DNA of 64,000 bases from Thermoactinomycetaceae bacterium (GCA_025449975.1 JANWIG010000047.1:1-64000); one strand, 5' to 3'. Shown: positions 52,100-61,219, counted from the first letter of the stretch. Translations and numbers: made by a program. The notes: generated by a model from the sequence alone, not told the origin.

Positions 52100-53320
52100 C
52101 TAGGTATTATAAATATCTTTCCGATGAAAGGTATACAAGGCAATCGCCAAGGTGATTCCCATCCATAGCGTTAACGTGAGCACCCCATCGGTGAGCGAAA
52201 GATTGCTTTGAAGCTCCCTTGCCAAGTTCCCCTTCCAATTGTCCACAAGATGAAAGTGAACAGAAAAGAGCCAACTAAAAAACTTTCCACCATTTACAAT
52301 TTCCAGCACCGCGGAACCGACCACCACAATGACCAGCGAGCAAAGAGTACTGATCATCGATGAATGAAAGAGAACAGAAAACATAAAAGCAATCGTTGCC
52401 ACCGTCAACATCGGATAAATCAGTAGCAGGCTTCCCCACACCGCTAGCTCCCACGCTTCAATCAGGCGAGCAGCGGAATAATGTGCAATGGGAACGATTT
52501 CACTTCCATTGTTTCCCTCCGATGTGTATTCTTCAAATGTATAGGAAACTCCCACATAGACCGGATCATTGGTCCCTCCTATCCCATAAATCAAGAGATT
52601 GACCAACCAAAGAAGAGCAGAAGTACTAATGACAAGCACAACGGTCGCTGTTAAACTGACCAACCATTTCCCCAATAATATCTTGATCCGTGAAGCCGGA
52701 CGGACAAGCAACAGCTTAATGGTTCCGCTAGTCATTTCACCTGAAACCTGATCAGCGGCAATCACAATCACCAGCATCGGTAAAAAAATTTTCGACAAAA
52801 GTCCCAAAGTGGTCTCAATTTGCCGATAAGCAGATGTTTCCCAATCAGCTAATGGTCTTTCCGCCTGTGCGAGCTGATACTCTAACTTCTTGATTTCAGC
52901 TTTTGCTTCTTCCTTGAAGCCAGAAAAGGATTCAGGTGCTTCTAACTCTTTCTTCCGTTCCGTTATTCTTTCTTGAAGCACTTTTTTCCAATCGCGGATA
53001 AACGCTTCATTTACTTTTACTTCTTCTTGTAATGCCTGGATACTGTTTTGCACGGCTAGAATCTCTGCTTGAATCTCTTCCTTGTTACGCGTTCCAGCTT
53101 GCAAGTCTTTTTGTAACTCTTGGAGATGTTTCTGTTCCATTTGAATAGACTGTTTTCTTCCTTCGATCGAATAAGTCTCCATTGCATTGATATGTCCATA
53201 GTATTGTATGGCAGAAAAAGCGATGACCAACAGCGCCCCGACGCCTAAAGCAATCCAGAACCGAAAACGATGGGTCAGTTTCATCCACTCATTGGCAAAG
53301 ATCAGCCCCAATTCACGCAC
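52100..53320 (-). CDS. ABC-2-type exporter permease with large coiled-coil loop
   Basis: 406 residues. Membrane helix 1 (about 22-42), then a coiled-coil extracytoplasmic loop (about 55-155: QMEQKHLQELQKDLQAGT, ILAVQNSIQALQEEVKVNE), then five helices with QVSGEMTSGTIKLLLVRPAS, the ABC-2 permease signature. Overlaps the ATPase gene by 8 bases. Would export a lipid, peptide or drug; the ATPase partner is interrupted. The coiled-coil loop of about 100 residues is unusual for this family. Confidence 0.88.
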   Translation of the reverse strand: MRELGLIFANEWMKLTHRFRFWIALGVGALLVIAFSAIQYYGHINAMETYSIEGRKQSIQMEQKHLQELQKDLQAGTRNKEEIQAEILAVQNSIQALQEEVKVNEAFIRDWKKVLQERITERKKELEAPESFSGFKEEAKAEIKKLEYQLAQAERPLADWETSAYRQIETTLGLLSKIFLPMLVIVIAADQVSGEMTSGTIKLLLVRPASRIKILLGKWLVSLTATVVLVISTSALLWLVNLLIYGIGGTNDPVYVGVSYTFEEYTSEGNNGSEIVPIAHYSAARLIEAWELAVWGSLLLIYPMLTVATIAFMFSVLFHSSMISTLCSLVIVVVGSAVLEIVNGGKFFSWLFSVHFHLVDNWKGNLARELQSNLSLTDGVLTLTLWMGITLAIALYTFHRKDIYNT

Positions 53321-54251
53321 CCATTTGCCCCCCTCTTAGCCGATCTGCTTTATCGATCAGTTCGAGGAATTGATCTTCTAATGAGGTCTTGAGCGGTTCA
53401 ACCGCATAGATATCAATGTGATGGGCGACCAAAAAACGGACCAACTGCGGAATATACTTCTCTTTTTCCAATTGAATCACTAAACTCTCTTCAGTGATCC
53501 GTTTGATCCGTATGCGTTCACGGCGCAATATCCTCGCCACACGTCTGGGATCTGTCACACGTAACAAGATGCTTTGCTGCTCGGTTGCTTTTAACAGAGC
53601 ATCCATGGGCTGTTCTGTAACCATTCTCCCCTGTTGAATAATTCCAATGCGATCACAGAGCTGCTCGACCTCAATTAACATATGGCTGGAGATAAACACC
53701 GCCATCCCCGACTGGGCGAGCTCCCGCATTAAGTCACGAAATTCGCGAATCCCTGCGGGATCTAAGCCATTGGTCGGTTCATCTAAAACAAGTAGTTTTG
53801 GTTTATTTAAGAGGGCTTGTGCTAAACCCAATCGTTGCCTCATTCCCAATGAATACGTTTTGACTTTGTCTTCCACCCGTCTCCCCAACTTGACAATTTC
53901 TGTTACTTCTTTGATGCGTTGATCAATCTGTTTGATCCCCGCGAGCCGAGCGTAATGCAGGAGATTTTACTTTCCCGTTAAATACGAGTAAGTTTCTGGA
54001 TTTTCAACAATGCATCCTACCTGAGCCAATGCCTCCGAACGATGCGCAATAATATCATGGCCACAGATTCGTATCGTCCCAGAAGTAGGACGAATCAAGC
54101 CCACAATCATCCGGATGGTCGTCGTTTTTCCAGCACCGTTGGGTCCGAGAAAACCATAGACTTCTCCTTTGTTTACACTCATCTGCATTTGACTGATGAC
54201 CGTTTTTTTACCAATTTTCTTCGAGACATTTTCTAAATAAAGAACAGACAC
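53313..54251 (-). pseudogene. ABC transporter ATPase interrupted by one in-frame stop
   Basis: 313 codons in a single frame, broken only by TAA at 53969-53967 (codon 95), where the family has Glu: TGK-stop-NLLHYARL versus the usual TG.ENLLH.ARL. One base (GAA to TAA) would restore it. Upstream: Walker A GPNGAGKTT. Downstream: signature YSLGMRQRLGLAQ, Walker B LLVLDEPTNGLDPAG and the switch His in ISSHM. So the N-terminal fragment has only 94 residues and the remainder would need read-through or restart. Start GTG at 54251. Either a recent nonsense mutation, an assembly error, or stop read-through. The permease overlaps its 3' end. Confidence 0.85.
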
Positions 54252-54390
54252 TACTTTACCCCCTTTGTTAAAATTATTACATTCTGAGTCGGCACTTTTA
54301 AGATAGATTATTACATTTCAAATAAATTTCATTTTCGATACTTATTAAATCTCTTTTTTCTCTATATAGCGTTACCAGCCTCTTTCTGCA

Positions 54391-54430
54391 GAAAACGAAA
54401 CGAGACTAACTTATCCATTGTTAGTCTCGC
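54391..54430 (-). terminator. Terminator of trxB
   Basis: CGAGACTAAC/GTTAGTCTCG stem with a 9-base loop and T-rich tail in the minus direction. Confidence 0.85.
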
Positions 54431-54450
54431 TTTATTTCACTACGATTTAT

Positions 54451-55395
54451 TTACTTAAAACCCCACTCATGCGTAGCACTTCCTTCAAGGTAACGCTCGC
54501 AGTCCAAAGCCGCCATACAACCGCTACCAGCAGCTGTAATCGCTTGACGATATGTTTTATCCTGAACATCTCCGCAAGCAAAAACACCTGGAACACTCGT
54601 CCGTGTAGAGCCAGGAACTACCCGAATATAACCGAGTTCATCTGTTTCTACTTGTCCTTCGAGGAAATCCGTATTTGGTTTATGACCGATCGCTACAAAG
54701 ACGCCATCGGCTTCGATCACTTCTTCTTCACCGGTTTGGTTGTTGCGAACCTTTAATCCTTTCACACCTTGACCCTCACGAATCACTTCAAGCGGTGTAT
54801 AGTCAAGCGCCCAAGTGATTTTTTCATTTGCCCGCGCTCTCTCTTGCATAATTTTAGAGGCTCGCAGTTGATCACGACGATGAACCACTTTTACTTCGGA
54901 AGCAAAGCGTGTCAAGAAGTTTGCTTCTTCCATCGCAGAATCTCCGCCCCCAACGACCAATAGCTTTTTCCCACGGAAGAAGAAGCCATCGCATGTCGCG
55001 CAGGTACTTACGCCCAGACCGATGCTCTCCTTCTCTCCAGGAATCCCCAACAATTTGGCAGAGGCTCCCGTGGAGATAATCAAGGTTTCGGTTTCGACTA
55101 CCTCATTGTCACCGATAAACAGTTTAAAGGGCCGACTAGATAAATCGACTTTGCTTACCCAACCGCGTTGAAATTTGGCTCCAAAACGTTCCGCCTGCTG
55201 TCTCATTTTATCCATCAATTCAGGGCCCATCACACCCTCGGGAAAACCAGGAAAATTTTCAACTTCTGTAGTTGTGGTTAACTGTCCACCTGGCTGAGCC
55301 CCTTCGATGACCAATGGTTCCATGTTGGCTCGTGCTAAGTAGATGGCGGCGGTCAATCCGGAAGGTCCAGTCCCCAAAACAACTACTTTATTCAT
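54451..55395 (-). CDS. trxB: Thioredoxin reductase (NADPH)
   Basis: 314 residues from the ATG at 55395 behind GGGGGTTATGTG. FAD site GTGPSGLTAAIYLARA, redox pair CATCDGFFF, NADPH site VVGGGDSAMEEANFL, and VFACGDVQDKTYRQAITAAG near the end. Reduces thioredoxin with NADPH. The open frame continues 51 codons upstream, but that part is the 3' end of an IS605-type tnpB and not TrxB. The native upstream sequence has therefore been replaced by the insertion scar. Confidence 0.95.
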   Translation of the reverse strand: MNKVVVLGTGPSGLTAAIYLARANMEPLVIEGAQPGGQLTTTTEVENFPGFPEGVMGPELMDKMRQQAERFGAKFQRGWVSKVDLSSRPFKLFIGDNEVVETETLIISTGASAKLLGIPGEKESIGLGVSTCATCDGFFFRGKKLLVVGGGDSAMEEANFLTRFASEVKVVHRRDQLRASKIMQERARANEKITWALDYTPLEVIREGQGVKGLKVRNNQTGEEEVIEADGVFVAIGHKPNTDFLEGQVETDELGYIRVVPGSTRTSVPGVFACGDVQDKTYRQAITAAGSGCMAALDCERYLEGSATHEWGFK

Positions 55396-55411
55396 CACAT
55401 AACCCCCTGTC

Positions 55412-55575
55412 TCTATTTGACACTCCTCACGGCTTTCGCTGTGGGATTCTCTGGTCGTTAGCGTCCGCAGTCCGTTTCCGTTTTGGCGGGCGCCCAAGTT
55501 CAGGGCTGCGTCGTCAGCCCATCCCATGCAGTTAAAATGTACCCACATGGGCGGAAAACCTGCTACCAGCGTTCT
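55412..55575 (-). mobile_element. IS605/IS1341-type tnpB 3' end directly upstream of trxB
   Basis: Minus-strand translation gives GWADDAALNLGARQNGNGLR and then TLTTRESHSESREECQI, matching the end of TnpB proteins (D.NAALNIGAR..., TIRESH..SREECQI). The DNA shows the right-end hairpin GAATCCCACAGCGAAAGCCGTG followed by AGGAGTGTCAAA (55416-55449). Further upstream the tnpB frame is lost. Only the 3' end remains, so it cannot transpose. The fragment reads in frame into trxB. Confidence 0.65.
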
Positions 55576-55619
55576 CGCTGCTTTTACTTACTCTTATCGT
55601 TTTCTAAGATATACTTAGG

Positions 55620-55740
55620 AACACATCTGCGAAAAGCAGGATGAGCACCGCTCATACGTTCGATTGTCCAGAAAATGATTGCTCTAAGCAATCCCCAAAA
55701 GGGATTACCGAGCAACGCCGCCTTTCATCCCACGATTCAA
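55620..55740 (-). repeat. Unclassified short element, copy A
   Basis: About 110 bases resembling two further copies (C at 55905-55980, B at 56740-56835). Copy A and B agree in roughly 80% of positions over 52 bases (AGCACCGCTCATACGTTCGA versus AGTACCGCCCATAAGTTCAA and onward). The minus strand can fold GCTC..AATCCC/GGGGATT..GAGC. Read as protein (minus), A gives LLGNPFWGLLRAIIFWTIER, with stops either side. Nature unknown. Confidence 0.5.
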
Positions 55741-55904
55741 ACCGTAGGCTTTCAGACTACATTTTCTGTAATATTTAGTCTAGTGAGAACACCATACATG
55801 TTAAAGATCATGGCTTTAACAGATACTTCTTCTTTTATTATATATATTTTTTTCATTTCGCCAACTTTTTATAACTTATTGGTTCAAAACAGGTCGATCC
55901 TGCG

Positions 55905-55980
55905 ATCGCTTGGACAGAGTCGTTCAAAACAATCCCCAGAAAAGAAAGAGGATGACCGAACAATACTCCCTTTCATGTAG
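55905..55980 (-). repeat. Unclassified short element, copy C
   Basis: Shares CAATCCCC, GATGACCGAACAA and CTCCCTTTCATG-like blocks with copy A. The outer stem is GTTC/GAAC where copy A has GCTC/GAGC, a paired change, and the inner GGGGAT side is kept. Confidence 0.4.
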
Positions 55981-56018
55981 GTCAGGGGGATTTGCGAAGC
56001 CATCTCTTTGCTTAGTCT

Positions 56019-56534
56019 TTATTCATCTGGTTTCATTTTTAGGATCTTTTCACTTTCACTTTGACGCCGGCTAAGAAAACGCAATTTTTTGCGAGTTGGC
56101 GCTGTCTCATATAGATGTTTCTCTTCATCTGTCTCAGGAACAATTTTCGGAACACGGACAGCTTTACCATTTTCATCAATCGCCACAAACGTTAAAAAAG
56201 AAGTAGTCGTCAATGTCTTTTCATGTGATGAAAGATTTTCTGAAGTGACTCGGACAAATACTTCCATCGATGTATTTCCTGTCCATGTGACAAACGCCTC
56301 TAAGGTTAAAATATCTCCGAGGCGTGCCGGATTGTAAAAATGGACGGAATCGATCGATGCCGTCACCACCAATTGCTGTGAATGCCTCATTGCAGAAATG
56401 GCCCCTACCTCATCAATTAGCGCGAGCACGCGACCACCAAAAATGGTGCCATGCATGTTGGTATCAGGCGGTTGTACCAATATACTCTTTATGGTGCGCG
56501 ATTCGGAAACTGTCTTCACACTTGCCACCGTCAC
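56019..56534 (-). CDS. Acyl-CoA thioesterase (hotdog fold)
   Basis: 171 residues. PPDTNMHGTIFGGRVLALID and EVGAISAMRHSQQLVVTASI, then DSVHFYNPARLGDILTLEAF are the YkhA/BFIT-type hotdog motifs (catalytic Asp in the LIDE region, substrate loop NMHGTIFGG). Hydrolyses acyl-CoA to free acid and CoA. The frame opens at GTG 56534, with another GTG two codons later; neither has a good ribosome site, so the start is uncertain. A GC-paired hairpin (about 56548-56583) precedes it. Confidence 0.88.
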   Translation of the reverse strand: MTVASVKTVSESRTIKSILVQPPDTNMHGTIFGGRVLALIDEVGAISAMRHSQQLVVTASIDSVHFYNPARLGDILTLEAFVTWTGNTSMEVFVRVTSENLSSHEKTLTTTSFLTFVAIDENGKAVRVPKIVPETDEEKHLYETAPTRKKLRFLSRRQSESEKILKMKPDE

Positions 56535-56739
56535 GAAAAACAGATCAAACTAGCTAAGAGCCTCCGTTTTATGGCTCCTCCTTAGCTTCACGTTTTTCGA
56601 TAACGGCTTCCCTCCTTATTCATGTGATACTTACGAGAAACATTTCTTTGCAACTTCTACCTAAGAAATCAACGATCAAACCAGCTTAAAACGATCGGTC
56701 TACTCTTTCTTCGTCTTTGCTTCCATCCATCGGTCATGG

Positions 56740-56835
56740 TTGGGATCTCCAAGCAAGATTAGTACCGCCCATAAGTTCAATTATATAGAAAATTGTTGCT
56801 CGAAGCATCCTTTCTTGTGAATCCTGAATCGCGCG
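56740..56835 (-). repeat. Unclassified short element, copy B
   Basis: Third copy of the element at 55620-55740, lying between the kinase and thioesterase genes. The minus strand reads RMLRATIFYIIELMGGTNLA, comparable with copy A's LLRAIIFWTIERMSGAHPA. The stem seen in A and C is less clear here. Confidence 0.45.
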
Positions 56836-56849
56836 ATCTTTCCTTTTTC

Positions 56850-57755
56850 TTATAAACCAATCCTTTTTTGTTGTTGCGCTAAATACAAAGCTCCTTTCGT
56901 AACAGAACCTTTCGGTATCACTATTTTTACCTGTGGAATGGTAGACTTGACTCGATGGATAAATGCCGTTCGTACCTGTTCCACCTGTGCCAACACACTT
57001 CCGCTCATCGCCAATGTAATCGATTTCGGAAAACCGAGCTTTCGCCAGCAACGAAGCGTCGTTTTCCCCAATTCTTCACCCGCTCGGTGCAAGAGTTGAA
57101 TCGCATGTTGTTCGCCCTCATTCGCCATCTCCACAATCACCGGAACCAAGGAGGCGATTTCCCCTTTATTGGAAGAATAGACTGGGGATATCAAATGGCG
57201 CCGCTTGGAAACACCCAGAAAGTCGATCAACTTTTGACTAAATAAACTAACCGGTTGTCCTGTTTCCTCTTCACCGATCGCTTTTCGGATCGCTTGGATG
57301 GCAATCCAATAGCCGCTTCCCTCATCTCCCAACAGGTGTCCCCAACCTCCTGTAAAGATGCGCTTTCCTTGAAGCGTTCCTAAACAGACTGAGCCGGTAC
57401 CCGAAATAGTTAATATTCCGTCTTTTCCTTTTAAAGCTGCCGTATGAGCCAACTGGACATCACTGATGATATGAAAAGGCGCTGGCAAAATCGGGCGCAA
57501 GGAGATTTCCATCGCTTGACGGCTGGTCATGCTTTCCAATCCGGCAATTCCGAGATATATCGCTAGGCATTTTTTGCGCTCTACTCTTTCCAAACATAGT
57601 TGAACAGCCGCCCAAAGATGCCGGATGCTTTTCGCTATATCGACAGCCAAATTCGCAAAGCCGCTACTTCCTCGTGCAAGCTCATTTCCTTCCAGATCAT
57701 AAGCGATTGCCTCCGTTTTTGTTCCTCCACCATCTACACCGATCACAAAAGTCAT
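56850..57755 (-). CDS. BadF/BadG/BcrA-family ATPase, probable N-acetylglucosamine kinase
   Basis: 301 residues with an ASKHA fold: VIGVDGGGTKTEAIAYDLEG (phosphate 1), YLGIAGLESMTSR, LTISGTGSVCLG (adenosine/phosphate 2) and GGWGHLLGDEGSGYWIAIQA, the latter typical of GlcNAc kinases (MurK/NagK-like). It phosphorylates amino sugars released from the wall. GGAGGGACAAA precedes the ATG. No murQ, nagA or PTS gene nearby, so the substrate is inferred from motif only. Confidence 0.85.
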   Translation of the reverse strand: MTFVIGVDGGGTKTEAIAYDLEGNELARGSSGFANLAVDIAKSIRHLWAAVQLCLERVERKKCLAIYLGIAGLESMTSRQAMEISLRPILPAPFHIISDVQLAHTAALKGKDGILTISGTGSVCLGTLQGKRIFTGGWGHLLGDEGSGYWIAIQAIRKAIGEEETGQPVSLFSQKLIDFLGVSKRRHLISPVYSSNKGEIASLVPVIVEMANEGEQHAIQLLHRAGEELGKTTLRCWRKLGFPKSITLAMSGSVLAQVEQVRTAFIHRVKSTIPQVKIVIPKGSVTKGALYLAQQQKRIGL

Positions 57756-58067
57756 TTTGTCCCTCCATCATGCAAATGTTTCATGAAACGAATCAACCGC
57801 TTAACCAGTTTCTTTTCGGTTATCGCCGCCATCAGATGATCTTACGCATGAATCCATACATTGAAATACAGATTATTCCATCCGTGCATACTCTTATCTT
57901 AAACGATCGCTCAATATTTGTCTATATATTCCTATTAAAAATAATTTTCCCATTTCCATTATGCCGCTTCCAGATAGAGCAAAAGAATCATTGAATATTC
58001 GGAAATAGAGAAGGAGAATCAACGGACCCAAGAAATAATCCTTCTTCCCTGTTAGAAGGTAGAAAGG
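57756..58067. other. Intergenic region
   Basis: AT-rich. Expected to hold the kinase promoter. I see no gene or repeat in it. Confidence 0.4.
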
Positions 58068-58111
58068 GATCGAAGCACACCAAATATCTTAGCACACGGT
58101 ATGCTTCGATC
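58068..58111 (-). terminator. Strong hairpin after the 67-residue gene
   Basis: GATCGAAGCA.ACC/GGT.TGCTTCGATC stem of 13-14 pairs; short CCCTTTCT tail in the minus direction, so a moderate terminator. Confidence 0.6.
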
Positions 58112-58135
58112 TTTATAGATCTATATCATTGAAAG

Positions 58136-58339
58136 TTATTTTACAGAGATGGAACCTTTTTCTTTTGAACGGATGGAAGCCATTTTCCAATGATCCATAC
58201 AGACACGAATTCCTGACATTCCTTCTTTGCGCGCTTGTCTAAAGTGTTCTTTTGCTTCATCAGGAATGATCGGTTGTTTCTTCGCCTTTTCTCCTAAATC
58301 AAATATGAAATCGATCAGTTTATGAGCATGTTGACGCAT
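58136..58339 (-). CDS. 67-residue protein of unknown function
   Basis: ATG at 58339 behind AAGGAGGGGAATTTG, a strong site. MRQHAHKLIDFIFDLGEKAK and EAKEHFRQARKEGMSGIRVC suggest a small helical, basic cytoplasmic protein with one Cys. Longer in-frame starts exist upstream but lack sites. No family recognised. Confidence 0.65.
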   Translation of the reverse strand: MRQHAHKLIDFIFDLGEKAKKQPIIPDEAKEHFRQARKEGMSGIRVCMDHWKMASIRSKEKGSISVK

Positions 58340-58490
58340 CAAATTCCCCTCCTTATTCATTTTCTCTCTCACTTTGCCCAAAAACGATTTGTCAGCGTGG
58401 GTCGACAATACGCGCTTCTATAATAGGTCTACCCATTCAAATCCGAGGTGAAAACACTTTTTGCCAATCTCCACCTATTTAAAAATAAAA

Positions 58491-58524
58491 AAGAAGCCTA
58501 GTCTACTACTAGAACTTCTTTTAT
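58491..58524 (-). terminator. Terminator of the amidase gene
   Basis: AGAAGC.CTAGT/ACTAG..CTTCT stem, with TTTTTTATTTTT following in the minus direction. Confidence 0.78.
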
Positions 58525-58528
58525 TGAA

Positions 58529-60049
58529 TCATAGTTTCGGCGGAATGCGGTTTCTCGTTAATTGCTCATATGTATACGCATAGCGAATCAATTTTTGTTC
58601 TGTATAAGCTGAACTAGTAAACGTAATATTTAAAGGCTCACCATTTGATTTATAACCCGCTGGGACAGTAATGGATGGAAAGCCGGCAATAGCAGAAATA
58701 TAACTATACTTATTATTAATAAATAAGATGGCATCCAAATCATATGTTTCCAAAAGAGCTTCGATCGTATTGTCCTTACAGATCTTCTTAATCTCTTCTA
58801 ATTTCTCTTGATACTCTTCTTCTGTCATCTTTAGATAATTGGCTCGCAATAATAAATCTTGTCCATATCTCCGGCGCCGATTGGGCTCTTGTTCATTAAA
58901 CATAATAATCTCTTTCAAGCTCATATGTACTTGGTTTTTTTGTAAGTAATTTGTAAAGTCCCGCTTAAACTCATAACATAACACATCGATAAACATATAA
59001 TAGACTTCTTCGTCGACACTCTCTCCTAACGGAATATCTGTTGTTACTTGCGCTCCTGCCTTCTTTAGATCTTCGATCGCCCGCTGAAAAAGATAAGCTT
59101 CATCGTTGGTCAATTCATGCATCATCTGCGGTACGCCAATGCGCGCTCCTTCTAAACTAGAAGAATCCAAGTTTTGTGTATAGTCGGTCCCTCCATACTG
59201 TTGCGACTCTTGAGTCGCTGGATCTTCGGGATCCATTCCAGCTGTAATCGTCAATACATAAGCAGCATCTTTGACACTTTTCGCCATCGGTCCTGGGGTA
59301 TCAAAGGAAGAAGCTAACGGAATAATGCCAGAACGACTTAACAACCCTGTCGTCGGTTTGATTCCGACAATCGAATTTTGACTAGAAGGGCTTAAAATAG
59401 AGCCTGCTGTCTCTGTTCCGATGGCTACCGTTACCAGATCGGCAGCCACAGCCACTCCTGACCCTGCACTTGAACCACCCGTATCTAGCCGACCCGGTCC
59501 GTAAGGATTTAACGTTTGCCCTTTTTTACTGCTATACCCGTTGGGCATCTGGGATGAGACAAAGTTAGCAAATTCAGTTAAATTGGACTTTCCCAATATA
59601 ATCGCACCTGCTTCTCTCAATTTTCGAACAATAAAAGCATCTCGTTTGGTTCGAAAATGCGTTAGCGCAAACACTCCCGCCGAAGTCGCCATCGGCTCTT
59701 TGGTTTCAATATTTTCCTTGATTAAAACGGGTATGCCATGCAATGGACTTCTCACTCTTCCCTTTCGTCTCTCTCGATCCAATCGCCAAGCATCACTAAT
59801 CACATCTTGATTGATCTCGGAAACGGAGTTTAACATCACCCCACTCTGATCGACTCGTTTAATCCGAGATAAATAGATCACAACCAAATCACGCGCGGAC
59901 AGTCGACCTTCTTGCATATATGTCTGTAACTGATCAATCGTCGCCCCCAAAACCAGTTTCTCCTTTTTGGTAATACGCGAAGGATCAGAATCATACAAAA
60001 TTTGATTGATATAAGCTACGATGCGTTGAGAATCATAGGAATTTTTCAT
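58529..60049 (-). CDS. Amidase-signature family hydrolase
   Basis: 506 residues. Ser-cisSer-Lys triad: Lys in PVLIKENIETKEPM, cis-Ser in TGGSSAGSGVAVAADL, nucleophile Ser in GTETAGSILSPSSQ. GIKPTTGLLSRSGIIP and SFDTPGPMAKSVKDAA are conserved. The N-terminal 55 residues go beyond a minimal amidase. Hydrolyses amides; not GatA, as gatB/gatC are absent and the substrate region differs. Cytoplasmic (no signal). GGGGATGAGGAG precedes the ATG. Confidence 0.9.
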   Translation of the reverse strand: MKNSYDSQRIVAYINQILYDSDPSRITKKEKLVLGATIDQLQTYMQEGRLSARDLVVIYLSRIKRVDQSGVMLNSVSEINQDVISDAWRLDRERRKGRVRSPLHGIPVLIKENIETKEPMATSAGVFALTHFRTKRDAFIVRKLREAGAIILGKSNLTEFANFVSSQMPNGYSSKKGQTLNPYGPGRLDTGGSSAGSGVAVAADLVTVAIGTETAGSILSPSSQNSIVGIKPTTGLLSRSGIIPLASSFDTPGPMAKSVKDAAYVLTITAGMDPEDPATQESQQYGGTDYTQNLDSSSLEGARIGVPQMMHELTNDEAYLFQRAIEDLKKAGAQVTTDIPLGESVDEEVYYMFIDVLCYEFKRDFTNYLQKNQVHMSLKEIIMFNEQEPNRRRRYGQDLLLRANYLKMTEEEYQEKLEEIKKICKDNTIEALLETYDLDAILFINNKYSYISAIAGFPSITVPAGYKSNGEPLNITFTSSAYTEQKLIRYAYTYEQLTRNRIPPKL

Positions 60050-60300
60050 CTCCTCATCCCCTTTTTCATATAAAATACTTTATCTTAACCCTTTATCTAT
60101 TATTAATCTATTATTTCTTTGATAAATGAATTTAAATTCCTTCCATTTCATCGAGAGTTCTCTAAGGAAATCATTCATGAATGTTTAGCATCACTTGTCT
60201 CACAACTAAGATCGATTAAGAAAATATTAAATGCTCATTTCCTATTAGACAACATCCTCAGTTATTTTTTTTAATTATTTTCAATGATCGTCATTCCATA
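60050..60300. other. Intergenic region upstream of the amidase gene
   Basis: Strongly AT-rich; should hold the amidase promoter. No gene or recognised element seen. Confidence 0.4.
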
Positions 60301-60347
60301 AAAAACAGGCTTTTTGCCTCCGATAATAGAGGCAAAAGCCTGTTTTG
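60301..60347 (-). terminator. Terminator of the YvbH-like gene
   Basis: AAAACAGGCTTTTGCCTC-type stem (18 pairs with small irregularity), 8-base loop, T-rich tail in both directions. Confidence 0.88.
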
Positions 60348-60373
60348 CTCCTTGATCTCTTCCCTGATTCGCT

Positions 60374-60991
60374 TTATTTATGATGAATATAGCGCTCAAA
60401 GACAAAGCCATAATCTTTAGGCCGATATTGCTCTCTAGCTTGCATCAACCATGAGAAAGCATATTGATGCAACTTTTTATATTGATCGACAAAATCTTTT
60501 TCAATCTCTCCTGTCCGACTAAATGTTTTTGTCGCTATATCGAGACTTTCTTTCGCAAAACCAAAATAAACCTCATTGTCGTGAGTGATTTCTTCTAATT
60601 TGATCAGTGCTTTATATAATCCCTTGATTTCGTCAAGATACCGTTTGTGTACATCTATCGAGTAACTTTCTTTTCCAATGCGAAATTTTAACTCAATATC
60701 TAAATCAACCGTTCCAGCTGTCTCGATCATTACTTTGGAAATTTTATTGTTTTGATAACTAAACCGACGAAGCGTCCGCTTTTTACTGGTTGCACTGGTG
60801 CCATCCAAATGGATCAGCGCATAATTCGTAAAACAATATTCATCGCTTTTGGATTTGATCAAAAAATAAATTTTTTCGTCATCCTCGCTGATTATATAAT
60901 CATCTGCATCCACTTTGTCATAGTCTTGCGGTTTGATCACTGAACCGATGTCGCTAAGTCCAAGGATATCTGACGCTACCTTTTTAAACAT
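60374..60991 (-). CDS. Bacterial PH-domain protein (YvbH-like)
   Basis: 205 residues. PH-like domain (about 1-125: ILGLSDIGSVIKPQDYDKVD, IYFLIKSKSDEYCFTNYALI, GTSATSKKRTLRRFSY, KFRIGKESYSIDVHKRY) and a helical C-terminal part (about 130-205). It matches the layout of B. subtilis YvbH. GAGGGATTTGATCCA precedes the ATG. Membrane- or lipid-associated role possible; function unknown. Confidence 0.82.
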   Translation of the reverse strand: MFKKVASDILGLSDIGSVIKPQDYDKVDADDYIISEDDEKIYFLIKSKSDEYCFTNYALIHLDGTSATSKKRTLRRFSYQNNKISKVMIETAGTVDLDIELKFRIGKESYSIDVHKRYLDEIKGLYKALIKLEEITHDNEVYFGFAKESLDIATKTFSRTGEIEKDFVDQYKKLHQYAFSWLMQAREQYRPKDYGFVFERYIHHK

Positions 60992-61165
60992 TGGATCAAA
61001 TCCCTCACTTTTAATCTAGAAATATTTTTTCAAAATTAATTATATCATATAATATCGTAGAAATATGGCGTCGAAAGAGAATCAAGCACTTAACTTTATC
61101 TTAACTTCGCTTCGAAAAAGGGATCTGAACACACAGGATCTATGCCACGGGAACTGATTTTAAGA

Positions 61166-61200
61166 CAAAAAAAGCAGCGATCCGGATCTTCGATCGCTGC
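61166..61200 (-). terminator. Terminator of tRNA-Leu
   Basis: GCAGCGATC/GATCGCTGC stem, 9-base loop, seven Ts in the minus direction. Confidence 0.9.
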
Positions 61201-61219
61201 CTCTTTATGCATGATTTTT

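Noticed and set aside
53313..54251. Frameshift as cause of the ATPase interruption
   Set aside because: The two halves are in the same frame (939 bases, 313 codons); only a TAA codon separates them.
54451..55548. 365-residue thioredoxin reductase with a 51-residue extension
   Set aside because: The extension is the 3' end of a tnpB gene; the ATG at 55395 has the proper ribosome site and gives a normal TrxB length.
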